NCBI GenBank assembly: GCA_051530055.1 | Contig: CM121341.1 | Location: 992,001 to 1,056,000, forward strand | Direction of reading: 5' to 3' | Length of the DNA: 64,000 nt | Source of the DNA: Neoechinorhynchus agilis | Lineage: Eukaryota; Acanthocephala | Shown here: in pieces, positions 32,650-43,547 of the stretch | How positions within the stretch are numbered: the first letter of the stretch is position 1 | How the letters are laid out: each line of letters opens with the position of its first letter | Position numbers and translations under genes: made by a program | Notes under the pieces: generated by a model | The model's database searches: none | Told to the model about the DNA's origin: nothing | What the model saw: only the letters and a program-made list of their open reading frames with translations

Positions 32650-33985
32650 AGTAACCAAATAGAAAACAATACTGCCTAAAAAAATCTTCGTAAGGGAAAA
32701 AAAATTTACGCCTTCTATTACAAGTTGGTGAGAACCTATAAAATAATTTTTTGTAGGGAAAGATTAAGTTCTGGAATCGTTATAAGAATGGAGTTTCGTG
32801 AAAACCTTTGGAATAAGGTAGTCGATCTCCAATGGCTTCTTTTGCGATTTTGAAACTTGATGACTTTTGAATATAAGTGCACTGGAATATTCCAACTCTT
32901 TTTAAGACAAAAACAGACGAAGAAGGAATTTCTACACCCGTCTCATTAACATTTAACCGATATATTTCCAAATTCGTTCCGCGATCGTCGGAAATCCTAA
33001 TTTATTCACACATGTATACTGTTTGTTACATATCGCTTTATTCTTAAGCTGAGTTTGAGTGATCTCTTAACTCCTCAATAATAATACTTTCCTTCATTTT
33101 CCTAAGATTACCTCAAAGAACCAATAAAACATTTCCTTTTATTTTATTATAAAGTTCACCCGCAATTTTATTGTTTTTCTATGAAGTAAAGATTCTCTAA
33201 AAGAGGTGTTATGCGAATATAAAGAAATAAGATACGAGTTGTTTTGGTCCCTTAGGTACTTGGTGCGGGGCTTAAACCTTAGCTAAAAAAATCTATAAAA
33301 TGATGACATGAGTGTCGCGCAGATTTAATTAAATTGACGGAAAATCCTTTGTAATTTATTACTAAATTTATTATGCTATTTTTTGCGCCATATCCACTGT
33401 GTTATACATAGTAGATTCATTAGCGTTTTTTGACAAGGCCAGCACGTTTGACTCCATTAAATTACTACGCATTTAACATTTTGATCCGTGAGTATAAACC
33501 ATTTATAGTTCGGATTTTTTTGCTGCTGTAATTAATTTGCATCTCAATAAGTTAACTGAAAGAGGACATAATCTCTAGAATAAATTTATTATTTTAACAA
33601 TAGGATGCAAGGGGCAATCAATCAATTTTTCTTGATTAAAACCGGTGTCTCGAATCAATTTTTTAGTCGATCATGAACTTTTAGACGTATAAATTCTACG
33701 ATAAATATCAATTCGATGACAATGCGAGAGTACATTTAGGTTTCTTAAAAAACATTGAATTTTGTAAGGCCGGAAAAAGTTTTGAATGGAATAAAGAGGG
33801 CCACAACCTACCTTTATATTTTAAGAAGGGTAACGAAAGTTGATAGGAAACCATAAAGGAGGGAAGTGTGGGAAAGATAGAGATAACGAGAAGGAAATAA
33901 TGCAAATAAGCCCACGTTAGTATTTTAAAATGAATATTTAGATTTTGATGAAAGATGGAAAAGGGGAAATATTTTTGAACGTTAG
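32650..33985. other. Gene-poor AT-rich stretch
   Basis: No gene, repeat or RNA recognised between the LINE end and the 140-bp tandem array. Confidence 0.4.
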
Positions 33986-33989
33986 AAAG

Positions 33990-34740
33990 CAAGTAGCATA
34001 TCGTTCGTTCATTTTAAGATGAATATTTTCACCTTTGTCCAAGGCGAAAGGGGGAATGTTAAAAAAGTTTGTTTTATTTTTATATTTTACGAGTTTGGAC
34101 TTTAAGTAAAGGTGGAAAACATGTAAAATAACTTTTGTTGATCTTAATTTGAAAATTTTGATCTTTGTCGGAGTAGAGAGGTGGAATGCTCGAAAAGTTT
34201 GTATTATTTTTGTATTTTGCGAATTTGGACTATAATTGAAGGTGGAAAGAGTAGAAAACAAGTAAAATAACTTTTTTGCATTTTAGGATGAATCTTTTTA
34301 CCGTTGACGGAGGCGAAACGGGGAATGCTCAAAAAGTTCGTTTTATTTTTGTATTTTGCGAGTTTGGACTTTAATTGAAGTTGGAAAGAGTGGAAAACAA
34401 GTAAAATAACTTTTTTTGCATTTTAGGTTTAATATTTTGACCTTTGTCCAAGGCGAAAGGGGAAATGCTCCAAAAAGTTTCTTTTATTTTTGCATTTTAC
34501 GGATTTGAAGTTTAATTGAAGGTGGAAAGAGTAGAAAACAAGTAAAAGACCTTTTTTTGCATTTTAGGTTTAATATTTTTACCGTTGACGGAGGCGAAAC
34601 GGGGAAATGCTCCAAAAAGGTTGTTTTATTTTTGCATTTTACGGATTTGAAATTTAATTGAGTGTGGAAAGAGAAAAAACAAGTAAAATAACTTTTGTGC
34701 ATTTTAAGATTAATATTTTGACTTTTGTTAAGAACTGTAT
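33990..34740. repeat. Tandem repeat, ~140-bp unit, five copies
   Basis: The landmark GTAAAATAACTTTT occurs at about 34122, 34265, 34401, 34543 (variant) and 34683. Each unit also carries GGCGAAA(C/G)GGGGAA and TTTTATTTTT-CATTTTACG-type blocks. Two alternating subtypes are visible (CCTTTGTCCAAGGCGAAAGG versus CCGTTGACGGAGGCGAAACG), so the array may have grown partly as a two-unit block. It ends ~310 bp before the DPH7-like start codon. Confidence 0.9.
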
Positions 34741-35049
34741 TAGGGAAAGATTTTGCATATTATGGAAAGTTCTTCAAAAAGCAATATTGTCAATTTTTCG
34801 TTCCTTGCTCTTTGACGCACACATAAAGACGTTCTTGCTCCGATCTTTGGTTTATGCAGTCGGCTCAAAAAAGGTGCAGCTACAAAAGCTCGATTCGTTA
34901 GTTGCATTGCGTCTTTTTCGAATTAAATACTTATCGTTTTTAGTATTATTTCTTTTAATGTGTGATTTGAATCGCTCACGTTGGTCGCTGCCTCGAACAT
35001 TACAACGCACTCTTGATAATTCAAAATTATTGCAGATTAATTTTAAGCC

Positions 35050-36396
35050 ATGACTGAGTTCAAAACCGACGGTGTTATCATAAAGTCAATTTCCTCAATA
35101 TGTAAAATGAGTATTGGATCCATGGAAGCGACTCCTCACGGAGGCCTACTCTGTGGTTGTTACGAGTATGTGGAGAAGAACAAAAAGCGGAATGGTTGCG
35201 CCTACATTCTAAGATTCGATGAAGAAAAGCGAGAACTGGAAATAAGCCATCACGAATCCGTCAACGGAGGAGTCATGGACATTAAACCATTTTCATGTTG
35301 TATGGCTTCTGTTGTTACTGGCGATGGTAGAGTTGGAATATTGCAAAATGGTTCAAGTACGTTCGTCCAGGTATATTCGGGGTTCGATCAATAGGTACAG
35401 GTTTACAATTGCCTTTTCACGATGGTTAAAATAGAGATATTTCTGCTTCCAATTGACTCGCATACTGACACTCATATTCGGATTTTAATTATTTAAGCCG
35501 AAAAATATTGAATTTCTGGTTCCAAGCGATTATAACCCTGATATCGGATTTCGAACAAGCAGAACCAAAGAAAGATTTATTGTTTGCGATACAGGCTTCT
35601 AATTTAAGTTTAGAAATTTCGCCCAGTAGAATCACCGTTTTCAGAAATGTAGGAAACCTATTTTGCGATCCCTAAAACGATTATATCGAATCCCGGTTTC
35701 GATGCGAACAAACGGCCACTTTTACAGCACGTTTGGATGCGGGATGACATATTCACAACTTCAATCGAAGGATCATTGTATAAATTAAATCGTGTTCAAG
35801 ATTGTGATATGAAGCTCGTACAAACAGTTGACGAAATCCATAAATACAGTCCTTGGGCTGTCTGTGCCATGACGAATAAATCACTGATAGTTACTGGAGG
35901 AGATGACAAAATGATAAAAGTTCATAGTGGTCAAGATCTTTCCATGGTAGCCTCTGTTCCAAGTGCACATGAAAACGGTTGCTGTTCGCTTATGGAAGTG
36001 ACCGATGATTTGTTTTGTTCAGGCGGATTTGAAGGGGAAATCCACGTTTGGGACATTAGGAAGATTACGGGTAAGACGGAAGGCATGGTGAGTACTCTTA
36101 AAACTCACATTACTGGAGCATGGAAGATGTCTTTGAATGGAGAAACGAGTAAAAGTTTACTTGTGTCTCATATTCATGATGGATTCAATCTATACAATGC
36201 AGATTTTATCTATAAATCGGGAGTCGTAGAATGCCAACCTCCATATAAGTGCATTTGGGATTATAAAAAGTACTCGTCGCATAAGGATCCTCTTTGTTAT
36301 GCATCCTGTTTCATTCATAGGCATTTCCAATCTACACTGATTGGATCAGCTACTTTCTATGACCGTCAACTTTGTATTTGGACTGATAATGGATGA
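35050..36396 (+). CDS. DPH7: Diphthine methyltransferase-like WD40 protein
   Basis: Three exons: 35050-35370 (donor CAG|GTATAT), 35498-35581 (TTAAG / ATT|GTTTGC) and 35728-36396 (TTACAG), all in phase 0, ~357 aa. WD-like blades are visible: LCGCYEY, VVTGDGRVGIL, FTTSIEGSLYKLN, LIVTGGDDKMIKVHSG, LFCSGGFEGEIHVWDIRK. TGAWKMSLNG, HIHDGFNLYNAD and the final GSATFYDRQLCIW match the C-terminal half of DPH7/WDR85. That protein removes the methyl group from diphthine methyl ester during diphthamide formation on elongation factor 2, in the cytosol. The donor of exon 2 is weak, so its end is less certain; the rest is good. The gene stands alone, with a tandem repeat just upstream. Confidence 0.82.
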
Positions 36397-36837
36397 ACTT
36401 TCGATTGATTTTTAAATTTGTTCGAGTTGGATTTTAACAAATGGTGTGGAATGAGATCCAATCCGTGAGGAATAGCGAAAGCATCAAAAACTCTTCTATT
36501 TTTGCCCTATTTTCATTTAATAAGAAGATTCCAAAGACTATCTATCGTAACCTAAACGACTAGTTTCTAAGTTAGTTGGAGGGATCGATTGCCAATCCCG
36601 AACGTTCAAAGTTCCGATGCAAACGGAGGAACATTTTATAAAAATAACGCGTTTATTGTTAAAAATACAAAGAATAGGAGGGCACATGTTCCTCTAAGTT
36701 TCGAGAATCCAGTATTCCCTATCTGAATCGCACAACTGATTCTCTGATAAAAATTGTTTTGATGCACCGAGATCTTTTATTGTTGCAAACAACCATTTTC
36801 CAATTAAGAAATTCTGCGGTGATTGAGGTTGAGGGTG

Positions 36838-37110
36838 GTACTGACAGGGTAAATGAACGGGGCTGCTGATTTTGGAGAGCCTCGTGGACCCGGTTGGGTG
36901 AGAAAGTATGTGGTCTTTGTAATGAAGTTTCTGAGGTTGAGGATTTCCTCAGGTTCGTTTAGAGTCCCGACATCCTAGAAAATTGGGTAGTATGGAAAAA
37001 GGAACGGAAGCTGAGGGAGATGGGAGTACTGACAGGGTAAATGAATGGAACTGTTGGTTTTTTGAAGTGGATAACGGGTCCGGTCGGGTGGGAAGGTTGG
37101 TAGTCAACTG
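36838..37110. repeat. Degenerate tandem duplication, ~188-bp period
   Basis: CTGACAGGGTAAATGAA occurs at 36841 and 37029, each followed by related G-rich sequence ending in CGGT(T/C)GGGTG. Two copies only, moderately diverged. Confidence 0.65.
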
Positions 37111-37218
37111 TGAATCCTGTTTTCGTCCCACAAGATGATTCTAGGGACTGTCGTAACTTATATAGCGTTAAACGATTTATTAGTTAACATGTTTAAAAAA
37201 CTTGCAAATTAGCTTGCT

Positions 37219-37410
37219 TTGGCAACGGTAGTCATTTCATATCGCTTCGAGCCGGTCGATCACAGCAGAGATGACGGGAAAATACCAAACAGTTCCGTGG
37301 GAAAGAGGAAGTCTCCTTGGGACTTCACCTTCCCGGATACGATTGCTAAGAGCAACTATCTCCTTTTGGTTTCAGAAGCCGGCGAATTTGCGAAAATTGC
37401 ACCGAAAAAG
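37219..37410 (-). repeat. Third, diverged copy of the tafazzin exon-1/5' flank block
   Basis: Read on the minus strand, this matches the block upstream of tafazzin (around 10990-11180 and 11290-11480): GTTCCGTGGGAAAGAGGAAG, GTCTCC, GACTTCACCTTCCCG, AGCCGG and AGATGACGGGAAA are shared (given here as plus-strand reads of this copy). The match extends into the first codons of tafazzin exon 1 (CAACGG...ATTTCAT). Identity looks well below that of the two tandem copies, so it is older. Confidence 0.6.
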
Positions 37411-37519
37411 AGAAATACAAATGCCTCGATCCGTCACGTTTGTAAGCGATGGATACGAATATTTAGATGGTTGCTAAGTTTGTCTGTTCTACATTTGGTC
37501 AGGAAGCTATAGTTTAGAT

Positions 37520-38325
37520 TGAACGTTTTCAGATATAAAAAACTTTTAAGGATAATTGAGTAATTCATGGATAAGCGGTTTCGACGCTTGTCAGCCTACA
37601 TTTAGTAATATCACGCAATTTCACTACGAGCGAGAGACGTTCGGATTTTTTTAAATTAAGAATCCTTACTGATACTAAGAAAAGTAGTTAATTTCTAAAT
37701 ACTAGTTCCTTCATTTCAATGATATAATAAATAATTAATGAGTCTTAAAACGACAAACTTAAACCTCAATATTATCTTTCTAAATGATTTAAATATATTT
37801 AATTTACAGGAGCTAAAAGGTGAAATGAAAGTAAGAATATCTTAGTTTAAAAGGATCAATCTTTCTTATTAGTCCTCTTAGAATTTTCCCCTTACAGTCA
37901 TAGCTTTATTTATTTTCTAATTTCTCGTCAAATTCTTTAGTTTAAGATGCTTTAATATTCGAAAATTCTTAAATTTAAAAATTTATATCCTAATAATCGA
38001 ACCAATAACTTAATGTAATTTTCTAGTAGAATTATGTAAATGAAAATTATGGCGAACCTTAATAACAATTTAATAGCGTGTCGCGAACGGCATAAAGCGT
38101 TTCCTTTGGGCTCTAAACTAATTCATCTTTCAACTTTACGCGCTGCTTCCGTTGACAGAGTTGGAGAAAAGTTGGAACGGTGCTGAATAAATTTTTATAC
38201 TAAAAGTTTGCATTTTCGTCACTACACATTTTCAGCGGTGGTTCAATGTATTAAATCGGATCAAATCCTGTTTATGAATCAAAATTCGTGGACCGATGGA
38301 TAAATTCCCCTTTCGTATAATTTTA
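37520..38325. other. Gene-poor AT-rich stretch
   Basis: Nothing recognised apart from very AT-rich sequence. Confidence 0.4.
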
Positions 38326-38329
38326 TCAT

Positions 38330-39110
38330 ATTTTGGTTATTTTTTCTTATTTTTTTATGAAGATTGGCCAGCCGGTAACTTATATCAATGTGTGGCCTTG
38401 TGGTGAAATAAATTATTAGTTTCATTTTGCCGATATTTCACGTCGGATAATTATGACATTATCAATTGTTTTTGGAAATCCTAGGAAAATATCGTAATTA
38501 TCCGACGTGAAATATCGGCAATAAACCAGTCAATGAAAATCCACAAGAAAATGTCGGAATTATCCGATGTGAAATACCTGAAATAAATGAGTTAGATTAA
38601 ATCCTGGGGTGTTAAAAGTACCAGAAGGTGGTATATTTTTCCCGAAGACAATAATCCAAGAAATAAATTATTAGTTTCATTTTGGTACTTATAACGCTCC
38701 CATGATTTAATCTGACTCATTTATTTCCGATATTTCTTCGGAAAATTCCGTCATTATCAATTGTTTATGAAAATCCATAAGAAAATGTCGGAATTATCCG
38801 ATGTGGAACACCTGAAATAAATGAGTTAAATTAAATCCTGGGGCGTTGAAAGTACCAGAAGGAAATATATTTTTCCTGAAGACAATAATCCAAGAAATAA
38901 ATTATTAGTTTCATTTTGGTACTTATAACGCCGCTCATTCCGTCATTATCAATTGTTTATGAAAATCCATAAAAAATGTCGGAATTATCCGATGTGAAAT
39001 ACCTGAAATAAATGAGTTAGATTAAATCCTGGGGCGTTGAAAGTACCAGAAGGAAATATATTTTTCCTGAAGACAATAATGAAAGAAATAAATTATTAGT
39101 ATTCACTGCA
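38330..39110. repeat. Tandem array of TGTCGGAATTATCCGA hairpin units
   Basis: The plus-strand core ATGTCGGAATTATCCGATGT, followed by GAAATACCTGAAATAAATGA, occurs at 38551, 38785 and 38976 (periods 234 and 191 bp). Just upstream a fourth, inverted partner gives a true hairpin (38425-38450 against 38495-38520, GCCGATATTTCACGTCGGAT and its complement). Each unit also carries an inverted GGTACTT-type segment pairing with AAGTACCAGAAGG, so every unit can fold. The left edge contains the 27-bp segment shared with 31.97 kb. Confidence 0.85.
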
Positions 39111-39689
39111 TCAATGACATGCGCCCAAGATTGTCAACGGAGCCATTTACTCACGTTGCTTTCGCTAAGAGCGCATATCGTCTCCCACGTGATGGATTCC
39201 TTATTTAGCATAATCTGACGATAAGATAATATCTGAGCGAGATTTTGTTGCTCGTAGATGCTAAAAAAATAAGAGTCCGGATCCGTCCCCTATAATCGAC
39301 TTGTATTGTGGATGTTTGTAATAGACGAAAAGTTTTAGTTTAAAAGTTCAAGAGTACTTAATTCATATGCCGTGCATCTTAGTTTTAATTTGTCTAACAT
39401 GCGCAAACGCTGTGTTTTTAGCATTATGTTCATTATTTTGCCCGTGAAATTTTAATATCTGATTTTTTTTAGAAGAACTTAGAATTAACTTTAGAAAGCG
39501 TCTTGACATCCTTAGATTTCACAAGAAAGTCTAATGCCGCGAACTTTTCGCCGGATTTTACTAAACAGAATAATTTTTTATTCTTTACGAACCCAGAATA
39601 ACCAATATTTAGATGTGTTACTTTTATTTCAACACTCAATTATTTTTTAGTTTTTTGTTGTTGTTTTTCATTTATACACAAAACGTTTA

Positions 39690-39830
39690 AACAATCACCA
39701 CCGTCCACGAAGAGGAGGCATCGCTCTCCCCTCAGTGGTCACGACCACACTCACTGCGTTTCCTCTTTGGATCGCGAGACCAATGTTTTGGCGTGAGAAG
39801 GCACCAGCTCTTGTATTTCATGTCGTGGCT
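39690..39830 (-). mobile_element. LINE 3' end, 5'-truncated (lineage 2)
   Basis: Minus-strand reading gives GAFSRQNIGLAIQRGNAVSV, then VVTTEGRAMPPLRGRW, and closes with CGTGGACGGTGGTGATTG. It shares the IQRGNA core with lineage 1 but is clearly different in sequence. Confidence 0.8.
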
Positions 39831-39842
39831 CATTTATTTTTT

Positions 39843-39905
39843 TTGTTGGCCCTTCCGATTTTTCCCGTCGAATCATTCCGACATTTCCTCAAGGTTTAGC
39901 CAACA
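39843..39905 (-). repeat. Fragment of the TGTCGGAAT hairpin family
   Basis: Minus-strand reading: CCTTGAGGAAATGTCGGAAT, GATTCGACGGGAAAAATCGG. It is flanked by GTTGGC/GCCAAC ends and abuts the LINE fragment at 39690-39830. Confidence 0.6.
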
Positions 39906-39909
39906 AAAA

Positions 39910-40530
39910 AGTCTATAAACATTCCGCTTCATACGATCCCAGAAAAGCCGGTAGGGAAATATCTACTGAAATTTTTCTAGTCGTATAAGATTTAATTTTC
40001 AAATTTAAACTGTGCAGTCTGCTCTTTATGTTGTAGAAAAATTTCTGGCGAAAACGAATACTACATCATAATTTCTAAATAATTTTGCACCTAATCAGCA
40101 AGATATTTTTTTGAAAACTCGTACTTTTATTTGAAGTTTACGTTTGTGGACTATGCGACTAACTGGGGCATAACAAAGTGTATTTTACACCTAGCTGAAT
40201 CATTTCTTAAATACCGAACAAGCAATAAAAACGTGGGAGAAGAAGTTTCTCGGCGCCTAAATAATACCCGTCAATATACTTACAAATGAAAGCTTCTTCA
40301 ATTCATGATACTTCTTTAAATGAATGCCTTGAACCACGTTCGACTCATATAGATTTTATAAATAATAAAAAGTAAGTGCTTGCTCGGTATGCATTAGTAT
40401 CATTTGATTTTCCCTTTTAATTCGCTCATACTTAAAATATGAATAATGCTTTACGCAACTCACATCATCTTTCACAAATGTGCTTATTCATTCTTCGTAA
40501 CTTCAAACCCAACTTTTTAACTTCATTCTT
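39910..40530. other. Upstream region of the aspartate aminotransferase gene
   Basis: AT-rich with no recognisable element; the promoter of the aminotransferase gene should lie in its right-hand part. Confidence 0.35.
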
Positions 40531-40536
40531 CAAGAA

Positions 40537-43235
40537 ATGCTAACCTACAATTCAAAGCTTTTCCGAGTCCCGATTATTGTCCGACGAAGGTACCAACCTG
40601 ATAGTGCATTTTAGCTAATTTTAGAAGGAATAATACTTACATTTTTTAGCGCTTCATGCTGGGCTGGAGTGGTTCGTGGGCCTCCCGATCCTGTCTTTGG
40701 AGTTGCAGAAGCGTTCAAGAAGGATTCGAATCCAAAGCGAGTGAACTTGTCAGTAGGAGCGTATCGATCTGACGAGGGGAAGCCGTGGGTTTTAGGATCT
40801 GTTCGAAATGTAAGTGCTTAACAATTCAATAATGAAATTCCTTTTTTCTAGGCAGAGAAACTCGTTTGTGATGCAAAAATGAACAAGGAATATGCACCGA
40901 TGCTTGGAATCGATCAATTTCGGGATTTAGCAGCAAAGCTCGCTTTTGGCGAAGACTCTGAAGTGATAAAGGAGAAACGGGTAAGTCGGGCAACTAAACC
41001 CAAGCCTTTGAAATATCTGAACATTGATTCAAAATAACCGACCGTGTTCTATTGATACGTGAGTTCTTGGCTCCTGTAAATCGCATACCTCATAAACCTG
41101 TTGATTCAAAATTCACTTTAATCAGAGTAATTTGAATAAGCAACTCCATACCATATTTAAACTTTTCGAGAACGTGAAAGGCGAACATTGATATTTCGAA
41201 TTTTGTACCGGTTTTCCATGAACAACTAGAGACTCACATAACCCCAAAAACTTATTTATTCCAATTGGGCGCAAATTTTTATCCTTTAAACGATAACAAC
41301 AGTCAATACTATTTACTTCTCTGGCTGAAGTTAAAAAATCGCTTATTCTCATTTCCTTTATTTTTGTCATGGGAAAGCTAAAAATAAATTATATTTCTTT
41401 AAAAAAAGAATGCAACACTTCAATCATTAAGTGGAACAGGAGCACTACGCATTGGAGGAGAATTGATAGTAAGTAATTTTATTCAATCTCAAGGATTCTT
41501 TAAAATTTTACCTTTAAAAGAAACAATTTTACCCGGGCAAAAAGGTGATATACCTTCCCGATCCAACTTGGCCAAACCATCCGAACATTTTCAAGTATGC
41601 CTCGAATTTTGTCAAACCGCTAGTTCTCTCTTACCTATTAAAGGTCTGTCGATCTCGAAGTTCGAAAGTATAGGTACTATTACCCGAAAACCAGAGGATT
41701 GGACACTTCTGGTCTTCTGGATGACATCGAGGTTGATATCTACTTTGAATTAAATATAAATGATTATCCCTTTAAAAAAGAAAATGGAACCTGGCTCAGT
41801 TATTCTTCTACATGCTTGCGCACACAATCCAACCGGAGTTGATCCAAACGTTAGTATCTCTAAAAAATATAACAAGAAATCGATTTTTTTAGAAATCAGA
41901 GTGGAAGGCAATAGCTGAAAAGATAAAGGTTAATATAATTTTAATTCTAAATGCATATCTAACAGCTTGTTTTTTAGGGGAGAAAACTTCTCCCATTCTT
42001 TGATATGGCTTATCAAGGATTCGCGAGCGGATCACTCGCGTTTGATGCATACTCAGTCCGACATTTCGTCAATGACCAAAACATCCAAATTTTATTGGCT
42101 CAATCATTCGCTAAAAATATGGGACTTTATGGTATTTTCCTGGTTTTTCTGACTGATTTTATAAAATTGAACAGGTGAACGAGTTGGAGCATTCACTGCT
42201 GTCTGTTCCTCCAGCGAAGAAGCCACAAACGTGCTAAGTCACTTGAAGAGAGTTGTGCGATCGATTTACAGCAATCCACCCCTTCATGGTGCCAGAATCG
42301 CTCAGACTATCTTATCGGATCCAAAATTAACTGAACAATGGTAAGTTTCATTTGAGGTTATGAATGTTTTTTATTTGTAGTTTTTGAAAATGGTAAATGT
42401 AACATGAGAAAAAAAATCATCCTTTTCAAGGATCGTAGTGAATCCACGGAATCATAATCAAATCCGATTTTTAGTCACTTACAAAAATCGCTATTATGCT
42501 TTTACCTATTTTTAGCATTTTAATATTTTTCTAGTAAAATTCATCGGAAATCTCAAAGGATTTTTGTGAAAATCGAACTAAATCTTATTTGGAATTCCAG
42601 ATTAACTTTTAAACCGTCCACTGAACGTGTAATCAACAAATGAATTCACCATAACTGATACAGCTAATAAGATTGGGGTATTATCACTAAACAGTATTTT
42701 ATTTCATTTCTCGAATCAACTCTCAAACATTTGGCTCGGTGGCGGTTATCACTTTTATTTTGGTTCAATCTGAAGTTTGCATCATTTCAAAGGATATAAC
42801 AGCGGATTATCGGATAATATTTTTGCGTTCTATTAAATTTAGACTCGGCATTGCCGAAAAAAGATCGAGAAATTTTCATACATTTTTGCGACATCAACAT
42901 GAAGAGGTTCCAATAAAATACGTTTCACACCGTGATTATATTACTGATTTCGTTTTCTCAGGTACGGCGAAATGAAGACAATGTCAGGGCGTATTATAAA
43001 AATGCGAGAGTTACTGCTCAAAAACTTGAAAGATGCCGGGAGTACATTGAGTTGGAAGCATGTTGTGGATCAGATTGGAATGTTCTGCTACACCGGTCTT
43101 ACTCCTGAACAAGTCGAACGCATAACGAAGGAATATTCGATTTACATGACAAAAGATGGACGGATATCGATTGCTGGACTTAATGCCGGAAATAATGCTT
43201 ACGTTGCAAGGGCCATACATGAAGTTACCAAATAA
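40537..43235 (+). CDS. GOT2: Aspartate aminotransferase, mitochondrial
   Basis: Eleven exons: 40537-40589, 40650-40809, 40852-40980, 41409-41468, 41521-41594, 41644-41731, 41781-41849, 41893-41928, 41978-42131, 42175-42340, 42962-43235. All phases close and give 420 aa. A short basic presequence ([18 protein letters not shown]) is followed by [71 protein letters not shown]. The PLP-binding lysine lies in [15 protein letters not shown]. The end reads [32 protein letters not shown]. The enzyme exchanges amino groups between aspartate and 2-oxoglutarate in the malate-aspartate shuttle. Four consecutive introns (ending at 41408, 41520, 41643, 41780) have purine-rich AAAG acceptors instead of a pyrimidine tract. 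A poly(A) signal overlaps the stop codon. It is convergent with the RhoGAP gene, 312 bp away. Confidence 0.95.
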
Positions 43236-43547
43236 AACGAATGCAGTTTGAGTATTTACTTTAGAATTATCTTAATTGAGAAAGATATGAGGAGGAAACC
43301 TAGTCAAAGTGCATAATTCTCAGTATAGATCTGTTTGTCAACTTGAACTTTCAATACAAGACGATACTTCGCAATTGGCCAAACCACCTATAAAATAATT
43401 GCCATTCAGAGTAAAATTGAGCACAAAACGGTCAAAAACGTTTTTTTTATTGAGGCTGCTTATTCATTTTCTCCCACTCTCAAATAAAAGTACAACGAAC
43501 TTTACAAAGAGGCTCACTTGTTGTAAAATCAATAAGTGTTCATTTCC

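Noticed and set aside
34658-35053. Plus-strand 131-aa open frame ending at the DPH7-like start
   Set aside because: It begins in the 140-bp tandem repeat, is rich in L, F and K as AT-rich chance frames are, and shows no domain.
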